The notes: generated by a model from the sequence alone, not told the origin. A DNA stretch of 64,000 nucleotides from Rhynchopus sp. YZ270_cl-10 (GCA_964035575.1 OZ037857.1:992001-1056000); one strand, 5' to 3'. Numbered from the stretch's first letter, positions 28,278 through 39,891 are shown. Numbers and translations: made by a program.

Positions 28278-30944
28278 ATGAATGTCACACAAAATGATAC
28301 ACACCAGACCACGGCGCATGACACCGTTGAGGTGCAGATGCGGACACCACCCTCCCCAGCGTGGCAGACACCCACCGCAACCCGCAATGTGCTGCTTGAG
28401 GATATGACAGGCGAGGCTGTTGAGGTGTCCCACTCTGATAAGGACACTCTGATAGATGCACCACCGATTTCCCCCGAGGCAACGTCGGTGCAGGGGTTGG
28501 TCACACCAGAGACGCCTTGGTTGAGGCATCATGAACACCGTTTGAACGCGCTGGAGAAGCGTGTACAGTGCGACCCAACGTCGCTCAATGATGACGAACA
28601 TCTGGAGTATTTGCAGCTCAAAGCGCGGCACGATGCCTTCATCGAAGAAGGCGTGGCTGCACTGCAAAGGGCCAAGCCCGACCCGGACGTCCCACCCCCC
28701 TCCAAACCTTGGCTGCGTTACACCCTCGGTGCTCTCTTTGCTGTTGCAGCTACAGTGTTGTGCATTGTTCTCATTCTCCGTATTGACAGTGGAGCGGATA
28801 TGGCTGTCCACGTGGTCACCGTATCGACCCCTACCATGGAGGTGTTGGGAATGGAGTATAAAGGTGGGCATAGGTTCCTTGGCATTCCGTATGCAAAGCC
28901 GCCGGTAGGTCGCCTTCGTTGGGCAGCTCCAGAAGCGTTGGATGAAAAGGTGCGGGTAGAGGCACAGCAGTTTAAGGTAGGCTGCTTTGACCCAAGCGGG
29001 TCGGGATCGGAGGATTGTTTGTATCTGAATGTCTTTACCCCCGATGGAGTGGGGGTGGGTGATGCTGTCAATGAGAGCGACCTCCTCCCCGTCATGTATT
29101 GGGTGCAGGGTGGCTGCTTCACCTGGGGGGATGGGAGTGGGATAGGGGCACGGTCTCCAGACTATCACGGTGACGTTCTGGCGTCGAAGGGGCGTGTTGT
29201 GGTTGTTACTGCGGAGTACCGGATTGGCGCCTTTGGGTTTCTGGCAAGCGATTTGCTTAGAGAGCGGAGTCCGTTGAACAATACTGGAACCTATGGTGTA
29301 CTGGACCAGGTCATGGTGCTGCAGTGGATTCAACAGAACATTATGCACTTTGGAGGGGATCACAGCAAGGTAACCCTCTTCGGGCAGAGCAGTGGTGCGG
29401 GGACCATTAGCGTGCTGATGGTGGCGCCGCAGTCGCAGGGGTTGTTCCATAGGGCGGTGCTGCAGAGTGGCGCCTTTGGGAATTGGGTGTCGCAAAGCCG
29501 TGAGGCAGGGGAGAAGACGTACAACTACCTGGCACGCGCTGTGAACTGTAGTGGAGACAGCAGAGAGGTTGTTGACTGTATGCTGCAGATGGATGCGAAG
29601 ACGCTTGCCCTCAGTTCTAGCATCCCGCTTCATGAGATTGCGTGCCGTGACGGCTGCAGCTGGGCGCCTGTCATCGACAACGTTGTGCTTCATGACTATC
29701 CATGGCGCCGTCTCCGTGAAGGCAGCATCCCGCATGCGAACGTCGTCCCCACGCTCCTCACAACCACTTATGATGATGGCTTCGACTTTGTCAACGACAC
29801 TGCCTCGCTTCCGAAGGCTCCCACCCATGAGGACTTCGTACACTGGGTCAACGCAACGTATGAGTACCCAGGACACAACCCTCTTGAGGATGTGGCCGCA
29901 CTCTACCTGCCAGAGGACGCACCTTCGAAGGTAGGTGTGGTGGGGGTCACACCCACCGGTGCAGAGTTGTACCCGCGGTCGGTGCTGTCGGGTAGGTCCG
30001 TGCGGTCCTTTGCGGCATCGGCGGTGGAGACAGATGTGGCGTATAGTTGTACAGCGAAACGGACTGCGCAAGACCTGGTGCGCCTGTCGGGGGCAGGTGT
30101 GCAGCATTATGTAGGGGTGGTGAAGGCACAGCATGCGTATGCAGATTTGGTGCTGCACAGTGCGGACATCAAATATGTGTTCGGTGATGAGCGTCATATG
30201 CGTGGTGCAGACAAAGAGCTGTCCGCGCTTATGATCGCGTATTGGACGAACTTTGCACGCAGTGGTGATCCAAATATGGAAGGCTTGCCGTTGTGGCCGG
30301 CGGTAACGGTACTACAGGATAGTGCGGTGGTGTTGTCGTCGTACCCCGAGGTGAAGGTGGAGGTGGAGGTGGGGCGCCATGGAAAGCAGTGCCAGTACTG
30401 GGAGTCCCATTGGGACTACCTCGGAACGTGCTTGCCGCAGCCAGGCCGCCACATCCGTCCCTGCAACACAACATCTGGTGCGCCCTGCATCTTCCCCTTC
30501 GGCATCGCGAACCACACGTGGGCAGGCTGTGCAGAGCACGACCTGTCGACATGGTGTCCCACCTCTGTGGATGGCGCAGGACGACCTTTGGTATGCAAAT
30601 TGACTCATTCAGGAGACCCATATAAGCATGAGGGTTGTCGCAAAACATTTGTTGATCTGCATAATATTGTCTACCAATGTATGGAGGGATTCGACATCCT
30701 TTACGCACAAAAAATTATTGTAGATTTAATCAAGGAATCAGCATTTTGAATACCTGGCAGCGTATTGCCTTATCACCCCCCGACAGTGTTAATTTCACGT
30801 TGCCCACTTCATCTATTACCCAAATTCCCCCTTCTGGTACCTTACGCAACCCTACTACCTCTACAGACAACCGAATCATGCAGCCAGGACTGTGAGGCAG
30901 AACCGAAAGACGTTCCACCGCCACGAACACGGCCAGGCGCGTGA
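28278..30944 (+). CDS. Type II membrane carboxylesterase with C-terminal fibronectin type II domain
   Basis: Predicted exons 28278-30590 and 30867-30944, phase 0, 796 residues. Residues 1-148 are a polar cytosolic tail; 149-167 (TLGALFAVAATVLCIVLIL) is a single membrane anchor. Then follows a type-B carboxylesterase/cholinesterase domain: FLGIPYAKPPVGRLRW, EDCLYLNVFTP, and the nucleophile elbow GQSSGAG with Ser371; the family's acidic and His residues would lie in the later part of the domain but I cannot fix them by eye. The tail from about residue 733 is a fibronectin type II module: PCIFPFGIANHTWAGC and STWCPTS supply three of its four cysteines. The fourth comes from exon 2 (TTESCSQDCE), which supports the splice GTATGC (30591) to CTCTACAG (30866). 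Without splicing the frame would run to 30749. In vertebrates this module binds collagen or gelatin; here it may bind an extracellular polymer. The ATG lies four bases after an AG (28272-28273). Confidence 0.83.
30591..30866 (+). other. Intron of the esterase gene
   Basis: 276 bases, GTATGC to TACCTCTACAG, phase 0. It has no copy of the hairpin family that I can see. Confidence 0.65.
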
Positions 30945-31514
30945 TGCGATGGTTGCCCCACAGCACACATTGCCAACGGGGTTTTGAGGGTCGATATGGG
31001 CTATAAAATGACACAGTATGGTGTTATGCGAGGCTGTTCTGTCCATTGCAGTAAGGGGTGCGGGGAAAAGGGGGGAGGGGGTCTCTGTGCCATTTTAGGG
31101 TGTCTTTTTTTCTGTTTCTTTAAGGTGACTAAGCACGAGAGGCTTCGGATCATCTTATAAACTTTTCTTTTTGTTTTGGTGTCTGCAGAGGCGCATTTCA
31201 TCAAGGTTTGTTTTGTTTTGTTTTTTTTTTTTGTTATCTGGGGGTTTCGCTGACCCACGGAGTGTCAGTGCCTCGCATCTCAGAAATGTTTGCACTGCCC
31301 GATTTACTGGTGTCGTTTACCCCCGCCTCAGGCCCTTTTGTTTTGAATACAAAACAAACAGAGTAGCAAAAAAAAACAAACTTTCAAAACCCCCCTTTGT
31401 TTTGAGGTGACCAATAACAGGCTTAGGTTCATCTAACAAGCGTTTCTTTATTTTGTCAAACACTATTGTGTACACAGAGAGAGGTATATTCATTCTTCCA
31501 AGCTTCCTTTTCAA

Positions 31515-31539
31515 AAGATGACTAAACACGAGTCATCTT
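31515..31539 (+). repeat. Acceptor-proximal hairpin, perfect copy
   Basis: AAGATGACT and AGTCATCTT form a perfect nine-pair stem around the loop AAACACG. It is followed by TTTTTTTTCTTCTGCATACG. This copy shows the family's fold without mismatches. Confidence 0.85.
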
Positions 31540-31744
31540 CCTAACATATTTTTTTTCTTCTGCATACGATGTGCATGTATCGTTCACACGTTTTCGTTTT
31601 CTTATTTTTCTTTATTTCTTCTGGTGTCGGCAGCAAAGTATTTGTACCCGCGTCCGCTGAGGCGTCTGCACTAACTGTAATCCCTCTATTCTTCTCAACC
31701 TTACGTTATTGACTGAAATTGTGCTTTCCCCCCCACCCCCTGGG

Positions 31745-31847
31745 GTGGCAAATATTAGTATTATACGTGATACGTAGCGGGGTTTTATACGTATCGTATG
31801 TATACTGCGTATTATACGCGGTGGGGGTGTAGTCACGTATTTGCCAC
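31745..31847. mobile_element. Small inverted-repeat element (MITE-like, about 103 bp)
   Basis: GTGGCAAATA at 31745-31754 is exactly complementary to TATTTGCCAC at 31838-31847. The interior is rich in TACGTA-type motifs, such as ATTATACG near both ends, and has no coding capacity. No clear target duplication could be fixed because the left flank is a C run. Size and ends fit a miniature inverted-repeat element. Confidence 0.55.
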
Positions 31848-32970
31848 AGCCCGTCCCTCGCCCCGAAAACTTTAAGTAGGTGACCTACGCATATGACGTT
31901 TGGATTTGCAGTTGTCCAAAAAAAAAAATTAGCGTCCAAATAAGTTTGGCAGATTTGAGATTTTAGGTCACGATTTTCTTTGGACGCCAAATATATTTGG
32001 ATGATTGTATCTTACTTAAAATAGCACAATTTTGCAAATATCTGTTTGTCGCCCATGGCAACAGAGGGGAGAGAAGGGGAGGGACCAGAATGGAAAACCT
32101 AGAATTGAATTAAGAAAACCCCATACGGTGCGATAACAAATGAAGCTACGGTGTACCGTTGCATTGTTTGTTTGTCACATCGGATGTATTTAAAAAAGCC
32201 AATAAACCAAACCCAAGAATGCTTCAGCCACTGCGGTCGACTCTTTCCCAGCTATGAAGCAAAAATAAGCCTCACTTCATCTTTTTGTCTCTCCCTCCCC
32301 CTCCCTCTCCCCCTTCTCTCTTCAGAACCGCAACGTCTTACGTCACTCTTTCAGTAAGTTTTTTTCCCCCGTGATTCACTTACTATTCAAAATATCCCCT
32401 TTCAGCAAACTGATAACGCTATGGAATGTGAACTCTGGTGGAAACGACAGAATTCACTTCTTATCTTTGAGAATATGCACGAGAGGCACATTTCGTCCTC
32501 CAATTTTTTAAAAAACTGTCACGAGCGGGCTGTTGTATTTCAAGTCAAGTTTGTTTAAAGATGTGCATGCGAGATTTTCATCTTCAAATTTTCATTATTT
32601 GAAGCAGTCTGTAATACAAGACACCCGAGGATGTGCTCCACTCTACGTTTTATTTCAGACGTAAACCTTGAATAGGATGGTGAGGACAGCATTGGTTCGG
32701 AACGCCCCTCCGGTACTAATGACACACAAAGGTACACAGTCATGAGAGGGTTGTGTATTTCAAGCCATAAGCCTCAACCTGCGTTAAGGCAGCAGGTGGC
32801 CTCGCTGTGTCGACCAAAGAAGAGGGATTGAGACTGCAGGATTGGGATATGGGGATGGGAGTTTGGTTTGTATACTGCAAAAGGCTTGTCACGCAGCAAA
32901 ATGTATTTTCCGCGCTTCTGCAATTCCACACACAGTCAGCTGTATGCTGTGCGATACCAATTATGATCAA

Positions 32971-33001
32971 GGTGACTAAGCACGCGAGGCTTAGGTTCAT
33001 C
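32971..33001 (+). repeat. Acceptor-proximal hairpin
   Basis: GGTGACTAAGC, apex ACGCGAG, GCTTAGGTTCATC, then TTACAAACC and a T-rich tract. The outer stem GGTGA/TCATC contains one G.U pair; the inner stem CTAAGC/GCTTAG is perfect. Confidence 0.8.
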
Positions 33002-33032
33002 TTACAAACCTTTCTTTTTCTCGGGAGTAGCA

Positions 33033-33150
33033 CATATCAGATGTAAACCACTAAATGGATGTAGGACTGCACAGTTGGGTATCTACCCACGGTACAGCCG
33101 GTCATTGTACCAAGGTACACTGTCATGAGAGGGCTTTGTATTTCAAGTCA
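33033..33150 (+). repeat. Dispersed repeat of about 118 bp, copy 2
   Basis: Same unit and orientation as 6872-6989, from CATATCAGATGTAAACCAC to GGGCTTTGTATTTCAAGTCA. It follows directly on the hairpin-family copy at 32971-33001. Confidence 0.85.
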
Positions 33151-33497
33151 ACCTTTCTTCTCTCTGTAGTATCAAGACGCACAAAAAAAAACAATAAAAC
33201 TTAGCGAATGTGACACCCTGGCTCACACATCGCTCATATATTTTTTTTCTCCCCCCTCTTTCTCTTCCTAGCTTATGCCCACACACTCTCCCCCTTTTCA
33301 GAACCTTTTTTTTTTTTTGGCCCTCTGTGTTCGTGCTATCTATGAAACACAGCTGTGTGCCCTGCCACAAAATCCCCCCTTGAACAGTTGAAAGCCCCCC
33401 CTCTCCCCTTCCTCCCCCCCTTTCCTTTCCATACCACATTCTGCCTCACACTTCAAGCACACCTTCCCTTCAGGATAAAGCAAACGAACAGAACATC

Positions 33498-35168
33498 ATG
33501 AAGGCGATAGCACGAGGAGCGAGACTCGCTGCGCAGAGACGCATGCTGACGAAGGAGTTTTCACATGAAGAGTTGTTTCAGTACGGCGACAACGACACGA
33601 CGCCGTACAAGCTGATTACGAAGGACCACGTCAAGGTCGTCAAGCTTGGCGACCGTGAGTTCCTCGACGTCGAACCTGAGGCACTCACAAAGCTGAGTGA
33701 GGCTGCCATGTCCGACGTCTCGCACCTCCTCCGTCCTGGCCACCTTGAACAGCTCGGCAGGATCGTCCGAGATCAGGAGGCTACAAGCAACGACCAATTT
33801 GTCGCTCTCGAGCTTCTGAAGAACGCTGTCATCGCTGCCGAAGGCGTTCTCCCATCCTGCCAAGACACCGGAACTGCCATTGTGATGGGCAAAAGGGGGC
33901 AGAACGTTTTGGTCGACGGAAGCGACTCCGAGGCCCTTTCACGTGGTGTGTACAACACCTACACCAAGAAGAATCTGAGATATTCGCAGGTCGCACCCAT
34001 TGATATGTTCAAGGAGCAGAACACAGGGACAAACCTTCCTGCACAGATTGACCTCTACGCGACAAAGGGGAATGAGTACCACTTCCTCTTCTTTGCAAAG
34101 GGCGGTGGGTCTGCGAACAAGACGTTCCTCTACCAGCGCACGAAGGCGCTCCTCAACAAGGCCAACCTCAAGAAGTTCCTTGACGAGAACATCCGCACCA
34201 TCGGCACCGCCGCCTGCCCTCCATACCACCTTGCCTTTGTCGTCGGTGGCCTCAGCGCAGAACAGAACCTCAAGACAGTCAAACTCGCCTCCGCAAGATA
34301 CCTCGATGACCTCCCCACCTCCGGGAACTCTATGGGACGTGCCTTCAGAGACCTTGAGTGGGAGAAGGAGATTCTGCAGATGACCCAGGATCTTGGGATG
34401 GGAGCGCAGTTTGGAGGGAAATACTTCTGCCACGACGTTCGCGTCATCCGCCTCCCCCGCCACGGAGCGTCCTGCCCTGTCGGCATGGGCGTTTCCTGCT
34501 CTGCAGACAGACAAATAAAGGGGAAGATCACCCCCGAAGGTGTCTTCCTTGAACAGCTTGAGACCGACCCTGCCCGCTTTTTGCCATGCGTCACAGAAAA
34601 GGCGGCTAAGACCGAAGAAATCAAGATCAACCTTAACCAACCTATGGACGACATCCGCGCTACCCTCTCGCAATACCCCGTTGCCACCAGGATGTCCCTC
34701 ACCGGAACCCTTATTGTCGCTAGAGACACTGCGCATATGAAGATTATGGAGCGTCTTCAGCGTGGCGAACCTATGCCCGACTATTTCAAAGATCATATGA
34801 TATACTATGCAGGCCCCGCAAAGACGCCGGAAGGAGAGGCATCAGGATCGTTCGGGCCAACAACAGCAGCAAGGATGGACCCCTATTTGGATCCCTTCAT
34901 GAAGGAGAAGGGTTCGATGGTTACCCTCGCAAAGGGAAACCGTTCGAAGTCGGTAACCTATGCCTGCAAAAAGCACGGAGGGTTTTACCTTGGATCGGTA
35001 GGAGGACCGGCCGCGATTCTGGCGAAGAACTGCATCAAGAAGGTGGAGGTTCTTGACATGCCGGAGCTTGGCATGGAGGCAGTCTGGAGGATTGAGGTGG
35101 AGGACTTCCCTGCGTTTGTCATTGTGGACGACAAAGGGAACGACTTTTTCGACAAATATTTCCAGTGA
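33498..35168 (+). CDS. Class I fumarate hydratase (iron-sulfur), mitochondrial
   Basis: A 556-residue class I fumarase, which interconverts fumarate and malate using an oxygen-sensitive [4Fe-4S] cluster. The three cluster cysteines are Cys121 ([10 protein letters not shown]), Cys240 (GTAACPPYH) and Cys334 (GVSCSADRQ); their spacing of 119 and 94 residues equals that known for Leishmania fumarase. The motif [17 protein letters not shown] and the C-terminal [20 protein letters not shown] are typical. The first 19 residues ([19 protein letters not shown]) are basic and hydroxyl-poor, a likely mitochondrial presequence. Length is as for kinetoplastid class I enzymes, with both alpha and beta parts in one chain. 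The start is the ATG 25 bases after an AG at 33472-33473. No intron. Class I fumarases are found in bacteria, kinetoplastids and some other protists. Confidence 0.95.
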   Translation: MKAIARGARLAAQRRMLTKEFSHEELFQYGDNDTTPYKLITKDHVKVVKLGDREFLDVEPEALTKLSEAAMSDVSHLLRPGHLEQLGRIVRDQEATSNDQFVALELLKNAVIAAEGVLPSCQDTGTAIVMGKRGQNVLVDGSDSEALSRGVYNTYTKKNLRYSQVAPIDMFKEQNTGTNLPAQIDLYATKGNEYHFLFFAKGGGSANKTFLYQRTKALLNKANLKKFLDENIRTIGTAACPPYHLAFVVGGLSAEQNLKTVKLASARYLDDLPTSGNSMGRAFRDLEWEKEILQMTQDLGMGAQFGGKYFCHDVRVIRLPRHGASCPVGMGVSCSADRQIKGKITPEGVFLEQLETDPARFLPCVTEKAAKTEEIKINLNQPMDDIRATLSQYPVATRMSLTGTLIVARDTAHMKIMERLQRGEPMPDYFKDHMIYYAGPAKTPEGEASGSFGPTTAARMDPYLDPFMKEKGSMVTLAKGNRSKSVTYACKKHGGFYLGSVGGPAAILAKNCIKKVEVLDMPELGMEAVWRIEVEDFPAFVIVDDKGNDFFDKYFQ

Positions 35169-35821
35169 GAGGTGAGTTGGGGGAAGGGGGAGGGGAGGAG
35201 TGGGAGTGGGCAGGGGAAAAGGGGAGGGGAAATCAATGCCTGTGGGGCTATTGTCTAGGGGGGGTTCTTGTATCAAAACAAAGGGGGGTAAATTCTGATG
35301 TATTTTTACCAGAAACACCATATTGCAGTTGGAAGGGGGGGGGAGCAGGGGCGGGGATGCGCTTGGTACCATCACATTTGAAGATTTTTTTAAAAGGAGA
35401 GAAGTCATCATTTTTCCTCCATTTTTTCCTGGTGGCTTTTTAACAGCATTACTACACCGAAAAACGTTGTTGTGAACTTGCTCTTTAAAAAAAAGGCTTG
35501 CGAAACGAACAAAAAAAAAAGGTTTCTGGCTGAGTGCTGGTTTATTTTTCTTCTGAGGGGTTTTCATTTTTTGATTTTTTTTTTTTTTTTTTTTTTTTGA
35601 ACGAGGTTTTTTGTATCTGCTGATACATCACATCTCATGGGTATGAGAGTTGCCTTTGCTCCTACTCTCTCTCTCTACCAACCCCCTGCAAAACGCGTGC
35701 CCCGAAGAAGCTCTGTACATCTTTCCTGTGCCCCCTTTTTTATGATTTCGCTTGTATTGTATATAGGTTGCCTTGAGGTTTTCTCTTGGGGGGGTCACTA
35801 AGGATCAATGCTTCTTTTTTT

Positions 35822-35884
35822 GGTACAGCCCGTCATTGTACCAAAGGTACACTGTCATGAGAGGGATTTTGTATTTCAAGTCAA
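35822..35884 (+). repeat. Dispersed repeat, partial copy
   Basis: GGTACAGCCCGTCATTGTAC followed by CAAAGGTACACTGTCATGAG and GTATTTCAAGTCA, the 3' half of the 118-bp unit. Confidence 0.8.
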
Positions 35885-36197
35885 CCTTTTGTTGTTGTTT
35901 TGTATGTTATCATCAGGGGGGCTCCTTCCCCTCCTCTCCCCCCCCTCCCCCCTCCGCAGTAGATGTTGATTGCGCTCCTTATGGGGTCGATCCATCTTTT
36001 TCAGTTTCAAAAAAAAGAAAAAAAACGTGCCCATCGGTGCCTGTAAATTCTGGTTCTCACTAAAAAAAGGGGTTCTGTTTAACCTCTTTGAATGTACCCT
36101 GCGTCAGCCGGTGTGTGAGGCACTTCCAACTACTCTTTTATTTGTTGAGATCAGTGTCTGCGTATTCCATTTTACGGAAAGTCTTTCTTTTGAAAAA

Positions 36198-36220
36198 GGT
36201 GACCCCGGTGAGCGGTCATC
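36198..36220 (+). repeat. Acceptor-proximal hairpin, covariant copy
   Basis: GGTGACC pairs with GGTCATC around the loop CCGGTGAGC, then TTACCC follows. The inner stem differs from that of other copies but pairing is kept. Confidence 0.75.
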
Positions 36221-37689
36221 TTACCCACAACTTATTTGGGAGAGGTTGGGAGTGTACAGTGAGTTGTGTGCATTTCACCTTTTTTTTTTTTTTTTGTGAA
36301 AAGGTGACTTTTTCCCGTTCATCTTACAATTTTTTCTTTGTTTCTGTTTCCTTTTTTTTGGGGGCTGTTTTGGCGACGAGCAGCGACTGGTCTCTCTCTG
36401 TACGCTGCTCTCCTTACCCCCTTCTACTCCACCCTTAGTTTACCGCACTCACCCTACCATCTCCTAGGGGCCATACAAGCACGCTTCTCAATCAATTAAA
36501 CTGATAGATATATAAGACTGCTCGGCAGCTACACTAAACAGATTATCAAAAAAAAAAAAAAAATCAAGTAAACCACCATCACGCAAACAAGCCTGTCTAA
36601 AGAGCGCAAAGCAGTCTACAAAACCATATTACCTTAGGGTGTCATTGTCTTCCACATAAACGCCAATGTAATGTAATTCCCCACACCCCCTTTCCAAGAA
36701 ACCAAATACAAACCGGGGTTTTTAAAACTTTGAAAGTGACCAACATTTCTTTTTTCTCTTCATGTCATGGTGTGCCGATGAACGAGGCGTTTTGGCACTT
36801 CTCAACACTTCTCTTTTTCTTTGTCATCAACGCATGTCATACCCACACCCCCCACCTCCCGCTCTCTCTGAAGAGACGTTTTCAAAGATCAAACCTCATC
36901 CCTTTTTTTTCTCCCCCTTTTTTGGAACGTCTTTAGCAGTGAGCGGTACAGAGGGAGCGAGACTGGCGCGAATGGGTGTACATAGTGTGGTGGGAGGAGT
37001 GCACCGTGGGGGTGGCTGTATTGTGATGATTGTCCATCATGTTGCACTTCCATTTTATGGGAGTGCTCCATCCTTCAAAAAAAAAACGTTTTAAATTAAT
37101 GCAGAATTGCATCGCACACAAAGAGAGGAAAAAAAACCGCGTTTTCTTGTACAAACCAATCTCAATTTATTTTCCCGGTGTCTTTGGTTGTCAAAAAAAA
37201 TCGATTTTGAGAAAAAAACGTTAAATCTGTCGCCCTTAATCCTGAGAGAATGCACTTCAGGAAAGGGGTTCAGGGGGTGGGTGGATAGGGAACGAAAACT
37301 CCGTTCGAAGTTAGACAAGAGAAGGAAAAATAACCCACTGATGGTATGTAGTTCTTTTGTGGAGGCGTCTCAACGTGGGCGAAGGGGGTTTATCATAAAC
37401 TCAACCCTTCTCTTTTCTGTTACAACGCAGCGTGGGGGTAGTGGGGTTCTCTTGTTGGTAGCTAGATGAAGGGGGGGAAAGGGGAAAATGGCGTTTTTTT
37501 TTAATGTTCTGCAGACAGTTCTAGGGGTTGATTTGCTGTTCTTCTGTGTGTCGGGCCGGGAAAGAAAGTTTTTTTTTTAAAGTACAACAAACCTGTCTTT
37601 TGGCAGGTATTGCTGCGGATACTATTTAAAAAAAATGCACGCTCTCCGCATCCCCCTTATTTTTTTATCTATCTTCCCTTCTTCCTTCT

Positions 37690-37870
37690 CCCTAGCGCTT
37701 CCAGGAGCACGCTGTGTACGATGTACCTCCCTGGAGGTACACTGGGTTCCCATTTCCCGGCCATCTCCTCCTCACGGGGCCTCCGGACCCGGCCTTATAG
37801 GCTACGACTGCCCATTTTTTCACGTACCCGCGCTACACCATGCGGCTCGAACACCGCATCATGCCAAAAT
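37690..37870. other. GC-rich island in an AT-rich spacer
   Basis: After CTTCTCCCTAG comes a GC-rich block with the 18-base perfect palindrome GTACCTCCCTGGAGGTAC. One + frame starting right after the AG is open for 34 codons (beginning RFQEHAVYDVPPWRYTGFPF) and could be a terminal exon of an unseen gene, or the block may be a structured RNA. Neither is established. Confidence 0.2.
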
Positions 37871-37916
37871 TATGAACTCTGGATGGGGAAATGACGCTAT
37901 AATAGAATGTGATCAA

Positions 37917-37949
37917 GGTGACTGAACACAGAGAGGCTTAGGGGGCATC
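37917..37949 (+). repeat. Acceptor-proximal hairpin
   Basis: GGTGACTGAAC...GGCTTAG then CATC, located 61 bases before the pyrimidine-AG that precedes the ubiquitin-like gene. Confidence 0.7.
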
Positions 37950-38029
37950 TTAACTCCATTTTCCCTTTTTTTTTACATCATTCTTCCGCCACACCTTATC
38001 CCCTTTTTCAGGCATTTTCAAAAAATAAA

Positions 38030-38419
38030 ATGGCAGATGCTGACAGTGGGTACTCGACGAGCTCGAGCTCAAACTGGGATGCACCCCCGCCTGCAGATGG
38101 CGGTGGTGGTGGGATGGACATGGCTGCAGTAGGTAGCGGCCGTGACGACTTTGAGGAGAACGAGAAGCGCCTTGCTGGGGATGGCGTGCTGGTGAAGTTT
38201 CAGCTCCCGAACGGCGAGTTTGCCTCGCAGAGCTTCCCCCATGGTCAGACAGTGCAGTTCCTGAAGATGTGGCTCGAGGAAAACCACTCCATCGACTACT
38301 TCGACCAGACCCTCGTTCTCGGGTCCACTACCCTCATCGATCCCCTATCCCTCAACGATATCGGTGAGTTCAAAAGTGGCGGAGAAGAAAACCTTGTCCT
38401 CGTCAAGGTGAAGAGTTAA
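38030..38419 (+). CDS. Small ubiquitin-like domain protein
   Basis: A 129-residue protein. Residues 1-50 are low-complexity (Ser, Gly, Asp, Pro). Residues about 55-129 look like a ubiquitin-like fold: VLVKFQLPNGEFASQSF forms the first beta hairpin, TVQFLKMWLEENHSI the helix, QTLVLGSTTLIDPLSLNDI the LxxxGxxLxDxxxLxxxGI signature, and ENLVLVKVKS the last strand. It lacks a C-terminal Gly-Gly, so it is unlikely to be a conjugated modifier and more likely a binding domain, as in proteins with non-conjugated ubiquitin-like modules. Specific orthology is not recognised. The start is the ATG 18 bases after an AG at 38010-38011. Confidence 0.65.
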   Translation: MADADSGYSTSSSSNWDAPPPADGGGGGMDMAAVGSGRDDFEENEKRLAGDGVLVKFQLPNGEFASQSFPHGQTVQFLKMWLEENHSIDYFDQTLVLGSTTLIDPLSLNDIGEFKSGGEENLVLVKVKS

Positions 38420-39891
38420 GTATTTCGAAGGAGGGGGGTGAGGGGGGTGCGAAGTTCGTAGGGGAAGATAAAAGAAAGGGGTTTTGCGGAGGGTGGGTTC
38501 CAAAAAAAAAATTGCTTGCACAAGGTGCAACTACACTATTCCAACAATTTTTCAAAAAAAAGTGCGATTTTGTCGATGCAGGTTGTGACACAGCGGAAAG
38601 TTTTTATTTTGAGCGAGAAAAGTGTGGGACTTTCCGGCCCTTTTTGAATTGATGTGTACATCGGAGGAGGAGGGGCACATTCATCCGTCAAGCTTTTCCT
38701 TTGAATTTACTGAGCTGTGTTGCGACATATGGGGGTGCAAAAAGGCCCTTTCCTGAAATGTGTTTTGTCTGTGAGGCATAATTCATGTTTCACGTTTCCC
38801 CCTTTTTTTGTACACTTTCTTTTTCGAAGTGTACGGGTTTCTTTTCTTTTGTGCTTTCATCCAGCTGACATCGTACGTGGGTCAGCGGAGGGTGCCTGCA
38901 TCAATAACTTCACATTTTTTTTTGTGCTGGCCACGGTTCTTGTCTGTCCAAGGGGTATTTTGTTCCCTCGCTTTCCCCCTTCCCCTACTGTCGACCTATG
39001 AAAAAACAAAACAAAACAAAAAAAAACGCAAAAAAAAAAATGCTCTGAGCATTTTGTTAAAAAGACAAATAAAGTCTTAACATTCGGGGAAAAGGGTTTA
39101 TCTCTAAAAAAAAGGTGGGGGTGAAATGGAAGGCGATGCCAGGAGGGTACTCTTGGAGGGGAAAAATTTTTCGAGGACTTCCCTGGTAGGCTGTTTTTTT
39201 TTTTCATGAAAGGTGCTCTTAAGGATTTGAGGACTAACCACTTCTGTACCTTTTGTAGTGCAAAAAAAAAGGCTTCGGCCAATATTGAGTACATAAAGTC
39301 GTTAGCCACTAGGGTGGGTAGCTAGGCGATTGTTGACAATAACAAAAAAATAAAAATAAAACAACACCCGTAACATTAAAATAGAACGACTTTGTGGAGT
39401 TTTTATCTCGAATCGTGCCAAAAAGAAGCTGCCGGTGCGTTTGTCTTTGGGGTTCGTGGGGGGTTTGCAAGTGGATTTGTTGCAAAATAAAATAAAATAA
39501 ATGATGACCTTCAATTCAATGTTCTCACTGACCTTCTTGATAGACAAACGATCTGCCACTTATTCGCATTTACCGGCACCTGATGTAACGACCCAGCACC
39601 AACCTTTGTGGTACAGTATGTTGGTGTGGTGTGTTCTCTTGTTCGCAGTTCGGTTGTTGCCACACAGACACAGCAAAAGAGATGGCTTCCTTTATTGCAT
39701 GATGACACAAAAAGCTAAAATTGGTATTTCATTGAATCGAAGCCTTCGGGTTTATGAGACGAAACGGCGCCTTGCAACGCAGTTCTGACTTTTCCACCAC
39801 CGCCACCACCACATTCCCCCCCTTCCACCATTACTTCCTCCTGTCCTCTACTTCACGCTTTGCACTTCACTTCCCAGACAACACTATCACG
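38420..39891 (+). other. Spacer without genes
   Basis: Contains a copy of the CAACTACACTA...CCAACAATTTTTC repeat at 38512-38558, a hairpin-family copy at 38652-38690, and long A runs near 39001-39050. The frame of the phosphatase gene is open upstream to 39754 but the AG at 39875-39876 and the ATG at 39892 are preferred. Confidence 0.55.

Larger units (their letters stand above)
30945..33497 (+). other. Spacer rich in hairpins and dispersed repeats
   Basis: No protein gene is supported in 2.5 kb. It holds hairpin-family copies at 31124-31154, 31405-31440, 31515-31539, 32560-32590 and 32971-33001, dispersed-repeat copies at 32517-32548, 32725-32766 and 33033-33150, and a small inverted-repeat element at 31745-31847. 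The 3' end is strongly pyrimidine-rich and ends with an AG at 33472-33473 that should start the fumarase message. A 94-codon complement frame at 30730-31014 overlaps exon 2 of the esterase and was not accepted. Confidence 0.55.
35169..38029 (+). other. Spacer with hairpins, homopolymers and a GC-rich island
   Basis: No gene is firmly supported in 2.9 kb. There is a T run at about 35576-35599, hairpin-family copies at 36198-36220, 36303-36323 and 37917-37949, a dispersed-repeat copy at 35822-35884, and a GC-rich island at 37690-37870 containing the palindrome GTACCTCCCTGGAGGTAC. An intron-like stretch, GTATGTAG at 37343 to ACAACGCAG at 37430, is visible but I could not attach it to a gene. The AG at 38010-38011 likely starts the next message. 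Confidence 0.5.

Noticed and set aside
28218-30197. 659-codon complement frame over the esterase gene
   Set aside because: Antisense shadow with low-complexity His/Arg-rich content.
30730-31014. 94-codon complement frame after the esterase
   Set aside because: Composition is protein-like, but it overlaps the esterase intron and last exon, has no acceptor signal on that strand and no homology I recognise.
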